10,889 bases of DNA from an uncultured Eubacteriales bacterium (GCA_905210385.1 CAJLWS010000028.1:1-10889); one strand, 5' to 3'. Positions 1-6,789 are shown, counted from the stretch's first letter. The notes: generated by a model from the sequence alone, not told the origin. Made by a program: numbers and translations.

Positions 1-252
1 GGCAAGGGGGAGCGGTCCCGGGCTGTGGTGGACGCCATCGTGCGCAACGGAGCCTGCTATTTCGCCGCCGTGGGAGGGGCGGGGGCGCTCATCGCCAAGT
101 GCATCCGCACCGCCGAGGTCATCGCCTTTGACGATCTGGGCTGCGAGTCGGTCAAGCGGATGGAGGTGGCCGATCTCCCCCTCACTGTGGCCATTGACAG
201 CCGGGGCAACGACCTGTTCCAGGAGGGCCGGGCGGCCTACCGCCGGGCCTGA
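1..252 (+). CDS. Fumarate hydratase class I, beta subunit (C-terminal part)
   Basis: This is the last 83 codons of a gene that begins before the window; the reading frame is open from base 1 and stops with TGA. The peptide matches the C-terminal (beta) domain of class I iron-sulfur fumarases and tartrate dehydratases. It starts within the GKGERS segment, followed by the family-typical stretches YFAAVGGAGALIAKCI and EVIAFDDLGCESVKRMEV, and ends with a GNDLFQEG tail. In clostridia this subunit pairs with a separate alpha subunit, usually encoded just upstream, that carries the oxygen-sensitive [4Fe-4S] cluster; together they interconvert fumarate and malate. The alpha gene would lie outside the window. 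A tartrate dehydratase (TtdB) cannot be excluded from the C-terminus alone, but fumarase is the likelier role in an anaerobe. A hairpin terminator follows 16 bases after the stop. Confidence 0.88.
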   Translation, partial: GKGERSRAVVDAIVRNGACYFAAVGGAGALIAKCIRTAEVIAFDDLGCESVKRMEVADLPLTVAIDSRGNDLFQEGRAAYRRA

Positions 253-268
253 GCCGCCGGAGAAAGCA

Positions 269-300
269 AAACCCCCGCTTCCCTTGGGAAGCGGGGGTTT
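269..300. terminator. Bidirectional rho-independent terminator between fumarase and ferredoxin genes
   Basis: A perfect 14-base-pair inverted repeat (arms 269-282 and 287-300, loop CTTG) lies between two convergent genes. The stem core is CCCCCGC/GCGGGGG. Read on the plus strand it ends in only three T residues. Read on the minus strand it runs into TTTTGCTTTCT, a better T tract. It therefore probably ends transcription of the ferredoxin gene efficiently and the fumarase gene to some degree. Confidence 0.85.
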
Positions 301-315
301 CGTCGCGCTCGGAAC

Positions 316-486
316 TTATTCCGCGGAGATCGCGCCCATGGGGCAGGTGCCCTCGCAAGCGCCGCAGTCGATGCAGGCGCCAGCGTCGATCATCATGTGT
401 TCCTCACCCATGGAAATGGCGCCCACGGGGCAGGCGCTCTCGCAAGCGCCGCAGGAAATGCAGGTATCATTGATCACGCGAGCCAT
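316..486 (-). CDS. 2[4Fe-4S] clostridial-type ferredoxin, 56 residues
   Basis: The minus-strand frame encodes a 56-residue protein, typical for clostridial ferredoxins. Two complete cluster motifs of the form CxxCxxCxxxCP are visible: Cys 9, 12, 15, 19 and Cys 38, 41, 44, 48. The fourth cysteine of each motif ligates the opposite cluster in this family. The protein is a soluble low-potential electron carrier; in anaerobes it serves pyruvate:ferredoxin oxidoreductase, hydrogenase or Rnf-type complexes, though the partner cannot be told from here. The ATG (484-486) is supported by a GGAGG site (bases 496-500 of the plus strand, spacing 9). It is a single-gene unit with its own promoter upstream and a shared terminator downstream. 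The two halves are unusually similar at the DNA level (43 of 51 bases). Confidence 0.95.
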   Translation of the reverse strand: MARVINDTCISCGACESACPVGAISMGEEHMMIDAGACIDCGACEGTCPMGAISAE

Positions 487-526
487 GTAAATACACCTCC
501 AATGTGGTTATGATTGAACCAACCCC

Positions 527-554
527 ATTGTATCAGAAATTCCCGAAAATGCAA
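527..554 (-). promoter_or_regulatory. Sigma-A-type promoter for the ferredoxin gene
   Basis: On the minus strand a -35 box TTGCAT (549-554) and a -10 box TACAAT (527-532) are separated by 16 bases, in an AT-rich gap in an otherwise GC-rich region. The -10 box lies about 40 bases upstream of the ferredoxin ATG. Both boxes differ from consensus by few bases, so this is a good candidate for a constitutive promoter. Confidence 0.7.
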
Positions 555-577
555 GACAGAATTTCCACCCATCCCGG

Positions 578-583
578 TATAAA
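578..583 (+). promoter_or_regulatory. Possible -10 element for the Clp ATPase gene
   Basis: TATAAA sits 51 bases upstream of the Clp start in an AT-rich gap. No convincing -35 box is found at 16-18 bases; the nearest TTGACA-like string (AAGACA, 553-558) has a 19-base spacer. I see no CtsR-type direct repeat or CIRCE inverted repeat, so a class I or III heat-shock operator is not supported. Confidence 0.25.
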
Positions 584-622
584 AGCTTTGCAAAATTCCC
601 ATCATTTCCATGTAGCGACTGA

Positions 623-628
623 AGGAGG
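623..628 (+). promoter_or_regulatory. Ribosome binding site that decides the Clp ATPase start
   Basis: AGGAGG lies directly against an ATG at 629, leaving no spacer, and 6 bases before a second in-frame ATG at 635. The spacing makes 635 the plausible start and 629 not. Confidence 0.8.
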
Positions 629-634
629 ATGCCC

Positions 635-2731
635 ATGGAACGCATTGGAATCTGGAACAGGCTGAGAGAGCTTTGGATGGCGGAGCGGGAGCGGAGGCAG
701 GCCGCCCGGAACGGCCCCGGACAGGGGGGCGAATATGCTGCCTCCTATCGGGAGGGGGAGCGGGCCACCCGGCGGGAAAGTGGGGAGACCCGTCTCACCG
801 ACCGTTACTCCCGAGACCTGACCCGCATGGCTGCCCAGGGGGGGCTGGATCCCCTCATCGGCAGGGAGGGGGAGGTGGGCAGGGTGGTGCAGATCCTGTC
901 CCGCCGCACCAAGAACAACCCCGCCCTCATCGGTGAGCCGGGGGTGGGCAAGACGGCGGTGGCGGAGGGACTGGCCCTGCGCCTGGCCTCCGGCGCGGTG
1001 CCCGAGCCCCTACGGGGTAAGCGGCTGCTGGCCCTGGACCTGACGGCCATGGTGGCGGGTACCAAGTACCGGGGAGAGTTTGAGGATCGGGTAAACTTGA
1101 TCCTGGCAGAAGTTCGCCGGGCGGGCAACGTGATCCTGTTTCTGGACGAGCTGCACAACATCGTGGGGGCGGGCTCCGCCGAGGGGGCCATCGACGCAGC
1201 CAACATCCTCAAGCCCGCCCTGAGCCGGGGGGAGATACAGGTGGTGGGGGCCACGACTTTGGAGGAGTACCGGAAATATATCGAGAAGGACGCGGCCCTG
1301 GAGCGGCGTTTTCAGCCTGTGCGGGTGGCTGAGCCCACCCCGGCCCAGGCTCTGGAGATCCTGAAGGGGCTGCGGGGGCGATATGAACAGTATCACGGCT
1401 TGACCATCTCCGACGATGCGCTGGAGGCGGCGGTAGAGCTGTCCCAGCGGTATCTTCCTGCCCGGTTTCTACCGGATAAGGCCATCGACCTGATGGACGA
1501 AGCCGCTGCCAAGCTGCGTATGGAGGAGGAAGTACCTGCCGGGCTGCGGGCTCTGGCTGACCGGGTGGAGCGCACTGCTCGGGAGAAGGCCCAGGCTGCG
1601 GCAGCCCAGGACTATGAGCGGGCGGCCATGCTTCGAGACGCAGAGGAGGATTTCCGCCGGGAGCTGGACCGAAAGCAGAGCCGCCGCCGGGGAGAGGGCG
1701 GGAGGCGGCTGGAACGGGAGCATGTGGCGGCGGTGCTGGCCCAGTGGACGGGCATCCCCGTGAAGTCCATCACCAAAGGGGAGGCCAGGCGCCTGCTGGA
1801 GCTGGAGGAGGAGCTGAAGGACCGGGTGGTGGGCCAGGACGAGGCGGTGCGGGCGGTGTCTGCCGCCATCCGCCGGAGCCGGGTGGGCCTGAAGGAGCCG
1901 GGCCGACCCATCGGGGTATTCCTCTTTCTGGGTCCAACTGGGGTGGGCAAGACGGAGCTGTGCCGGGCCCTGGCCGCCACCCTATTCGGCAGCGAGGAGG
2001 CCCTCATCCGGTTCGATATGTCCGAGTATATGGAAAAGCACACCGTGTCCCGCCTCATCGGCGCGCCTCCGGGCTATGTGGGCCACGAGGACGGGGGCCA
2101 GCTCACCGAGCGGGTGCGCCGCAAGCCCTGGTCGGTGGTGCTCTTTGACGAGATCGAGAAGGCCCACAGCGAGCTGCAGAATATCCTGCTTCAGGTGATG
2201 GATGACGGAGTACTCACTGACAGCCAGGGCAGGAGGGCGGACTTTCGCAACACGGTGATCGTGATGACATCCAACGTGGGGGCCAGAAAAATGGTCAACC
2301 ATGCGCCTCCCATGGGCTTTGCCGGGGGCAGCCGGGAGGACAGACGGAGAGAGGAAATCATGGCGGAGCTGCGGCAGCGGTTTCGTCCGGAGTTTCTCAA
2401 CCGCCTGGATGAAGTGGTGCTCTTCCGCCGCCTGGAGGGAAGCGACTTGGAGTGCATTGCCGGGCGGCTGCTCACAGGCTTGAAGGGGAGGCTGTCCGCC
2501 TTGGGGGTGGGCCTGAAGGCGGAGGAGAAGGCAGTGGCCCTGCTGGCCAGTCCCCAGGGAGAGCTGGAGCGGGAACAGGGGGCCCGCCCCATCCGCCGGG
2601 CGGTTCGCCGCCAGGTAGAGGAGCCTGCTGCCCAGCTGCTGCTCAGCCAGCGGCTGGAGGCGGGGGATACCCTGTGCTTAGCTGTAGAGAAGGAACAGTT
2701 GGTGCTCCGGCCAGAGAAGAAACAGGTATGA
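635..2731 (+). CDS. Clp/Hsp100 AAA+ ATPase (ClpC/ClpE family) lacking the N-domain
   Basis: This 698-residue protein has two AAA+ modules and is expected to be a cytoplasmic hexameric unfoldase. Module 1 has Walker A GEPGVGKT (100-107), pore loop KYRG near 145, Walker B ending in DE (171-172) and arginine fingers ERR (223-225). A short linker (about 310-350) holds a UVR-like motif with AQDYERAAMLRD, typical of ClpC and ClpE rather than ClpB, which has a long coiled-coil. Module 2 has Walker A GPTGVGKT (433-440), pore loop GYVG, Walker B FDE and sensor-2 GARPIRR (649-655). The tripeptide MGF (560-562) sits where ClpP-binding family members carry their IGF-type loop, so it probably feeds ClpP. 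The N-terminal adaptor and substrate domain is absent: only about 55 charged residues precede module 1, without the zinc finger of ClpE. ClpC-like is the best name; it is shorter than usual ClpC (about 810). Confidence 0.9.
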   Translation: MERIGIWNRLRELWMAERERRQAARNGPGQGGEYAASYREGERATRRESGETRLTDRYSRDLTRMAAQGGLDPLIGREGEVGRVVQILSRRTKNNPALIGEPGVGKTAVAEGLALRLASGAVPEPLRGKRLLALDLTAMVAGTKYRGEFEDRVNLILAEVRRAGNVILFLDELHNIVGAGSAEGAIDAANILKPALSRGEIQVVGATTLEEYRKYIEKDAALERRFQPVRVAEPTPAQALEILKGLRGRYEQYHGLTISDDALEAAVELSQRYLPARFLPDKAIDLMDEAAAKLRMEEEVPAGLRALADRVERTAREKAQAAAAQDYERAAMLRDAEEDFRRELDRKQSRRRGEGGRRLEREHVAAVLAQWTGIPVKSITKGEARRLLELEEELKDRVVGQDEAVRAVSAAIRRSRVGLKEPGRPIGVFLFLGPTGVGKTELCRALAATLFGSEEALIRFDMSEYMEKHTVSRLIGAPPGYVGHEDGGQLTERVRRKPWSVVLFDEIEKAHSELQNILLQVMDDGVLTDSQGRRADFRNTVIVMTSNVGARKMVNHAPPMGFAGGSREDRRREEIMAELRQRFRPEFLNRLDEVVLFRRLEGSDLECIAGRLLTGLKGRLSALGVGLKAEEKAVALLASPQGELEREQGARPIRRAVRRQVEEPAAQLLLSQRLEAGDTLCLAVEKEQLVLRPEKKQV

Positions 2732-2734
2732 CCC

Positions 2735-2770
2735 AGGGCTGCTGGAAAGGGGTCCCATTCCAGTGGCCCT
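2735..2770 (+). terminator. Possible terminator after the Clp ATPase gene
   Basis: Arms 2735-2747 and 2758-2770 pair over 13 positions, two of them G-U, around a 10-base loop. The following bases, AACTTTATG, are only moderately T-rich, so termination may be partial. The hairpin begins 4 bases after the stop codon and precedes the arg leader. Confidence 0.45.
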
Positions 2771-2778
2771 AACTTTAT

Positions 2779-2868
2779 GCATGAATATTCGCAAAATTGC
2801 GGGATAATATGAATAATATGTGGAATATCACCCAGAAAAACCGGGAGATAAATGAATGTTTATGTAAA
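2779..2868. promoter_or_regulatory. Candidate ArgR/AhrC operator region upstream of argG
   Basis: The AT-rich leader holds three TGAAT half-sites, at 2782-2786, 2810-2814 and 2853-2857. The third is the best: 2851-2868 (AATGAATGTTTATGTAAA) matches 15 of 18 positions of the palindromic ARG-box pattern (W-N-TGAAT-4W-ATTCA-N-W), with the mismatches mainly in the right half. It ends 8 bases before the argG -35 box, a sensible place for repression by arginine. A separate short inverted repeat, CGCAA-AA-TTGCG, lies at 2790-2801. No argR gene is in the window, so this is inference from motif and position. Confidence 0.35.
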
Positions 2869-2876
2869 AATGGGGC

Positions 2877-2905
2877 TTGCAATCCGGAGCAGGAGAGAGT
2901 ATACT
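2877..2905 (+). promoter_or_regulatory. Promoter of the arginine cluster (argG)
   Basis: A -35 box TTGCAA (2877-2882) and a -10 box TATACT (2900-2905) are separated by exactly 17 bases. The -10 box is 40 bases before the argG ATG. The region upstream is AT-rich in contrast to the coding DNA. It is the only strong promoter-like sequence I see ahead of or inside the arg cluster. Confidence 0.75.
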
Positions 2906-2945
2906 GGCAACACATGACAAAACAACTGTGTGGAGGAATGGAACC

Positions 2946-4163
2946 ATGGCTGAGATCAAAAAAGTAGTGCTCGCCTATTCCGGCGGGCTGGATACGTCCA
3001 TCATCATCCCCTGGCTGAAGGAGAATTACAACAACCCGGAGATCATCGCCGTCTCTGCCGACGTGGGTCAGGGGGACGAGCTGGACGGCCTGGAGGAGAA
3101 GGCCCTCAAGACCGGCGCCTCCAAGCTGTACATCGAGGACCTGGTGGACGAGATGGTGGACGATGTCATCATCCCCTCCATGATGATGGGGGCCAAGTAT
3201 GAGGACTATCTGCTGGGCACCGCCTTCGCCCGGCCCATCATCGCCAAGCGCCTGGTGGAGATCGCCAAGACGGAAGGGGCGGACGCCATTTGCCACGGCT
3301 GCACCGGCAAGGGCAACGACCAGGTGCGGTTTGAGCTGGCCATCAAGCGCTTCGCCCCCGAGATGAGGATCATCGCCCCCTGGCGGGAGTGGGACATCAA
3401 GGGCCGGGACGAGGAGATCGACTATGCCGAGGCCCACAACGTGCCCCTGAAGATTTCCCGGGAGACTAACTACTCCAAGGACAAGAACCTGTGGCACCTG
3501 TCCCACGAGGGGCTGGACCTGGAGGACCCGGCCAACGAGCCGCTGTACGATAAGCCGGGCTTTTTGGAGATGGGGGTGTCTCCCGCCATGGCCCCCGACG
3601 CGCCTACATATGTCACCCTGGACTTTGAGAAGGGCTGGCCTGTGGCCATCGACGGGGAGAAGATGAAGGCCAGCGACATCATCCGCAAGCTCAACCAGCT
3701 GGGCGGGGAAAACGGCATCGGCCTTTTGGACATCGTGGAGAACCGGCTGGTGGGCATGAAGGACCGGGGCGTGTACGAGACCCCCGGCGGCACCATCCTC
3801 TACCGGGCCCACGAGGTGCTGGAGATGATCACCATCGACAAGGACACCAAGCACATGAAGCAGAAGCTGGCGGTGGACTTTGCAGACCTTGTGTACAACG
3901 GCAAGTGGTTCACCCCCCTGCGGGAGGCCCTCCAGGCCTTCGCCGTCAAGACCCAAGACCACGTCACCGGCACGGTGAAGCTGAAACTCTACAAGGGCAA
4001 CATCATCACCTCCTCCGTCACCTCTCCCGAGACCCTGTATTCCGAGAATCTGGTGACCTTCGAGGAGAGCGACTACAACCAGGACGACGCCACTGGCTTT
4101 ATCAACCTGTGGGGGCTGCCCGACACCGTCCAGGCGCTCCGAGAGCAGGGCAAGCTGAAGTAA
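2946..4163 (+). CDS. argG: Argininosuccinate synthase
   Basis: This 405-residue cytoplasmic enzyme joins citrulline and aspartate to argininosuccinate using ATP, the penultimate step of arginine synthesis. The N-terminal PP-loop ATP site AYSGGLDTS spans residues 10-18, and the family signature HGCTGKGNDQVRFE spans 117-130. The length matches the family (about 400). The ATG at 2946 is chosen because GGAGG (2932-2936) lies 9 bases upstream and the conserved protein begins immediately. The open frame reaches further back, but that part overlaps the promoter and shows no conservation-like content. argG is the first gene of the cluster; argH follows after an unusual 276-base spacer. Expression is probably controlled by arginine through the leader. 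Confidence 0.97.
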   Translation: MAEIKKVVLAYSGGLDTSIIIPWLKENYNNPEIIAVSADVGQGDELDGLEEKALKTGASKLYIEDLVDEMVDDVIIPSMMMGAKYEDYLLGTAFARPIIAKRLVEIAKTEGADAICHGCTGKGNDQVRFELAIKRFAPEMRIIAPWREWDIKGRDEEIDYAEAHNVPLKISRETNYSKDKNLWHLSHEGLDLEDPANEPLYDKPGFLEMGVSPAMAPDAPTYVTLDFEKGWPVAIDGEKMKASDIIRKLNQLGGENGIGLLDIVENRLVGMKDRGVYETPGGTILYRAHEVLEMITIDKDTKHMKQKLAVDFADLVYNGKWFTPLREALQAFAVKTQDHVTGTVKLKLYKGNIITSSVTSPETLYSENLVTFEESDYNQDDATGFINLWGLPDTVQALREQGKLK

Positions 4164-4178
4164 AAGGGGCGTCGTTCT

Positions 4179-4325
4179 GCCCCGGCAAAGCCGGGCGGCG
4201 CGGGTGCGCCGTACAAGCGTTTTGCGCAGCAAAACCTTGGCGCAGGGCGAATTCAGTTCGCCCGAGCATGAAAATCGAAGGGGCCCCCGGCGAAGCCCAG
4301 CGCAGCGGGATCGCTGGGGAAGCCG
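4179..4325. repeat. Chain of short hairpins in the argG-argH spacer
   Basis: Five hairpins follow one another after argG. (1) CCCGGC/GCCGGG, 4181-4195, loop AAA. (2) GGCGC/GCGCC, 4197-4210. (3) CAAG plus GTTTTGC / GCAAAAC plus CTTG, 4214-4239, with one bulged C and a 3-base loop. (4) GGGCGAA/TTCGCCC, 4245-4263. (5) CCCAGCG/CGCTGGG, 4296-4318, extended across an internal loop by CGGC/GCCG to 4288-4325. None is followed by a T tract and no credible gene is present. The density suggests an interspersed palindromic (REP/BIME-like) element or a structured RNA spacer; which one cannot be told from a single copy. Confidence 0.6.
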
Positions 4326-4333
4326 AAGTAACC

Positions 4334-4416
4334 AGATAGGAGATAGAAGATAGGAGATAGGAGTTGCGCAAAGGCTGCAATACCTCCTATCTCCTATCTC
4401 ATCACTCCTATCTTTT
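4334..4416. repeat. Inverted heptad repeat forming a large hairpin before argH
   Basis: Four tandem heptads of AGATAGG (4334-4361, second unit AGATAGA) face heptads of CCTATCT (4387-4413; the full arm is 4384-4413, third unit degenerate CATCACT). The 30-base arms (4334-4363 and 4384-4413) pair at 26 positions around a 20-base loop that itself contains TTGC/GCAA. The imperfect units lie opposite each other, so all four mismatches fall in one block. The right arm runs into TTTTCT, so transcribed RNA would resemble a rho-independent terminator, ending 24 bases before the argH start. It could act as an attenuator or as a partial terminator; function is inferred, the repeat is plainly visible. Confidence 0.8.
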
Positions 4417-4439
4417 CTAATAAAGCGAGGTAATGCACC

Positions 4440-5837
4440 ATGAAACTATGGGCGGGCCGGTTCCAAAAGGAAACCGATACCCTGGTCAACGACTTCAACT
4501 CCTCCATCGGGTTCGACGCCCGGCTGTATGAGCAGGACATCCGGGGCTCCATCGCCCACGCCACCATGCTGGGCAGGCAGGGCATCATCGAGGAGCACGA
4601 GGCGGAGAAGATTGTGGAGGGCCTGAAGGCCATCCTGGCGGACATCGAGGATGAGAAGGTGGAGTTCTCCCTGGACAACGAGGACATCCACATGAACATC
4701 GAGGCGCTGCTCACCGACCGCATCGGGGCCACCGGCAAGCGCCTGCACACCGCCCGCAGCCGCAACGACCAGGTGGCCACCGACTTCCGGCTGTATGTGA
4801 AGGAGGAGATCCCCCACATCATCAGCCTGGTGCTGGACCTCCAGAAGGTGCTGGTGAAGAAGGCCAGGGCCCACCTGCACACCGTCATGCCCGGCTATAC
4901 CCACCTGCAGAGGGCCCAGCCTACCACCTTCGGCCACTACATGATGGCCTATGCCAACATGCTCCGCCGGGATGTGACAAGGCTGGAGGACTGCCTGGAG
5001 CGGATGGACGAGTGTCCCCTGGGGGCGGGCGCCCTGGCCACCTCCACCTATCCGGTGGACCGGTTCCAGACCGCGGCGGCCCTGGGCTTTGCCAAGCCCA
5101 CGGACAACTCCATGGACTCGGTGTCCGACCGGGACTACGCCATCGAGCTGCTCTCCGCTCTGTCCATCCTCATGATGCACCTGTCCCGGTTCTCAGAGGA
5201 GATCATCCTGTGGTGCTCCTGGGAGTTCAAGTTCGTGGAGCTGGACGACGCCTACTCCACCGGCTCCTCCATCATGCCCCAGAAGAAGAACCCCGACGTG
5301 GCCGAGCTGGTCCGGGGCAAGACGGGCCGGGTGTACGGCTCCCTCATCACCCTGCTCACCGTGATGAAGGGCCTGCCCTTGGCCTACAACAAGGATATGC
5401 AGGAGGACAAAGAGCCGGTGTTCGACGCCATCGACACCGTGGAGCTGTGCGTGCCGGTGTTCGCCGCCATGTTGGACACCCTGACGGTGAAGGAGAAGAA
5501 CATGGCCCGGGCGGCCTCCGGCGGCTTCATCAACGCCACCGACTGCGCCGACTACCTGGTGCGCAAGGGGCTGCCCTTCCGGGAGGCCTACATGATCGTG
5601 GGCCGGCTGGTGAACATGTGCATCAGGAACGGGGAGAGCCTGGACACCCTGCCCCTGAAGGACTTCCGGGCCATCAGCAACCTGTTTGACGAGGATGTGT
5701 ACGACGCCCTCCAGCTCAAGACCTGCGTCAACGGCCGCAAGGTGTACGGCGGCCCGGCAGCGGACAGCGTGACGAAACAGATCGAGCTCATCGAGGCGTT
5801 TATCGACCAGCACTCCACCCCGCGGGCGGACGGCTGA
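4440..5837 (+). CDS. argH: Argininosuccinate lyase
   Basis: This 465-residue enzyme cleaves argininosuccinate to arginine and fumarate, the last step of the pathway. It belongs to the fumarase/aspartase superfamily. Visible marks are the N-terminal LWAGRF start typical of ArgH, the HTARSRNDQVATD segment (103-115), GYTHLQRAQP (152-161, catalytic His 155) and the superfamily signature GSSIMPQKKNP (275-285) with the catalytic serine loop. Length is usual for the family (about 460). The ATG at 4440 has a modest GCGAGG site ending 9 bases upstream, and the protein begins exactly where ArgH proteins do. No promoter is evident in the spacer ahead of it, so transcription must pass the large heptad hairpin. 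The downstream gene argC starts 19 bases after the stop. Confidence 0.97.
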   Translation: MKLWAGRFQKETDTLVNDFNSSIGFDARLYEQDIRGSIAHATMLGRQGIIEEHEAEKIVEGLKAILADIEDEKVEFSLDNEDIHMNIEALLTDRIGATGKRLHTARSRNDQVATDFRLYVKEEIPHIISLVLDLQKVLVKKARAHLHTVMPGYTHLQRAQPTTFGHYMMAYANMLRRDVTRLEDCLERMDECPLGAGALATSTYPVDRFQTAAALGFAKPTDNSMDSVSDRDYAIELLSALSILMMHLSRFSEEIILWCSWEFKFVELDDAYSTGSSIMPQKKNPDVAELVRGKTGRVYGSLITLLTVMKGLPLAYNKDMQEDKEPVFDAIDTVELCVPVFAAMLDTLTVKEKNMARAASGGFINATDCADYLVRKGLPFREAYMIVGRLVNMCIRNGESLDTLPLKDFRAISNLFDEDVYDALQLKTCVNGRKVYGGPAADSVTKQIELIEAFIDQHSTPRADG

Positions 5838-5856
5838 ATCGGAGGCGCGAAGGAAC

Positions 5857-6789
5857 ATGAAACCCAAGGTTTACATAGACGGCCAGGAGGGCACCACCGG
5901 ACTTCAGATCCACGACCGGCTGGCCGCCCGGACGGATCTGGAACTGCTGGCCATTGACCCGGAGAAACGGAAGGACCCGGAGGAACGGAAAAAGCTTCTG
6001 AATGAGGCCGACTTGGCATTCCTGTGCCTGCCCGACGCCGCCGCCGTAGAGGCGGTAGGCCTCCTTGAGAATGACCGCACCCGGGTGATCGACGCTTCTA
6101 CCGCTCACCGTACCGACCCTGGCTGGGCCTACGGCTTTCCCGAGCTTCGGGGGCGGCGGGGGAGGATCTTTGGGGCCAGGCGGGTGGCCAATCCCGGCTG
6201 CCACGCCACCGGTTTTTTGGCCGGGGCGGCCCCTCTGGTGGAGCTGGGGGTGCTGCCGGCGGACTATCCGGTGACCTGCTACTCCCTCACCGGCTACTCC
6301 GGCGGGGGCAAGAAGATGATCGCCCAGTACGAGGAGGACAAGACCCCCGACCTGTTCAGCCCCCGCACCTACGGACTGGACCTGAACCACAAGCACCTGC
6401 CCGAGATGACCGCCCAGGCGGGGCTGGCCGGGCCGCCGGTGTTCTGCCCCATCGTAGACGATTACTACAAGGGCATGGAGACGGTGATGATGCTCCACAA
6501 CCGCCTGCTCCGGGGCAAGCCCGGGGCGGAGGACCTGTGGGAGATGCTCTCCGCCTATTATGGCGGGCAGGCCCTGGTCCATGTGATGCCCTTCGGGGAG
6601 CGCCCGGGACAGCTGGCGGCCAACGCCATGGCCGGCCGGGACGACCTGCGGCTGTATGTGTGTGGCGGCGAGGAGCGCACGGCGGTGATTGCCCTGTTCG
6701 ACAACCTGGGCAAAGGGGCCTCCGGCGCGGCGGTGCAGAATATGAACCTGATGCTGGGCTTTGAGGAAACCAGGGGACTGAATTTGTAA
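5857..6789 (+). CDS. argC: N-acetyl-gamma-glutamyl-phosphate reductase, short type
   Basis: This 310-residue NADPH-dependent enzyme reduces N-acetylglutamyl phosphate to N-acetylglutamate semialdehyde, step three of the acetyl cycle. The nucleotide-binding start is VYIDGQEGTTGLQIHDRL, the catalytic cysteine lies in NPGCHATG (Cys 115) and the active-site histidine in NHKHLPE (178-180). It ends in NLMLGFEETRGL, as ArgC proteins do. At 310 residues it belongs to the shorter ArgC class (the argC_other or AGPR type 2 family) rather than the roughly 345-residue class usual in Bacillus. The protein is complete: the shortness is spread over the N-terminal domain and is not a truncation. GGAGG at 5841-5845 (spacing 11) and a closer AAGGA support the ATG. 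It lies 19 bases after argH and 16 bases before argJ, clearly co-transcribed. Confidence 0.95.
   Translation: MKPKVYIDGQEGTTGLQIHDRLAARTDLELLAIDPEKRKDPEERKKLLNEADLAFLCLPDAAAVEAVGLLENDRTRVIDASTAHRTDPGWAYGFPELRGRRGRIFGARRVANPGCHATGFLAGAAPLVELGVLPADYPVTCYSLTGYSGGGKKMIAQYEEDKTPDLFSPRTYGLDLNHKHLPEMTAQAGLAGPPVFCPIVDDYYKGMETVMMLHNRLLRGKPGAEDLWEMLSAYYGGQALVHVMPFGERPGQLAANAMAGRDDLRLYVCGGEERTAVIALFDNLGKGASGAAVQNMNLMLGFEETRGLNL

Noticed and set aside
128..490. Plus-strand open frame across the ferredoxin locus.
   Set aside because: It overlaps the fumarase end, the terminator and the ferredoxin gene; its Pro/Ala/Met/Gln-rich peptide is the antisense of the cysteine motifs.
487..634. CtsR or HrcA heat-shock operator upstream of the Clp gene.
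   Set aside because: No GGTCAAA-type direct repeat and no TTAGCACTC / GAGTGCTAA inverted repeat are present.
2732..2945. T-box or other riboswitch in the argG leader.
   Set aside because: The conserved T-box string TGGNACCGCG and a leader terminator before argG are absent; the leader between promoter and start is only about 35 bases.
2775..4232. Very long open frame antisense to argG (485 codons).
   Set aside because: It mirrors argG, an unmistakable gene. Long antisense frames are expected in GC-rich DNA, and its peptide is low-complexity, rich in L, V, G and H, with no recognisable domain.
4102..4380. Possible small gene in the argG-argH spacer (either strand).
   Set aside because: The open frames there cross the hairpins and heptads, have no suitable ribosome binding site, and no recognisable protein content.
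4334..4413. Small CRISPR array.
   Set aside because: The units are contiguous heptads without spacers and are arranged as an inverted pair, unlike CRISPR repeats.
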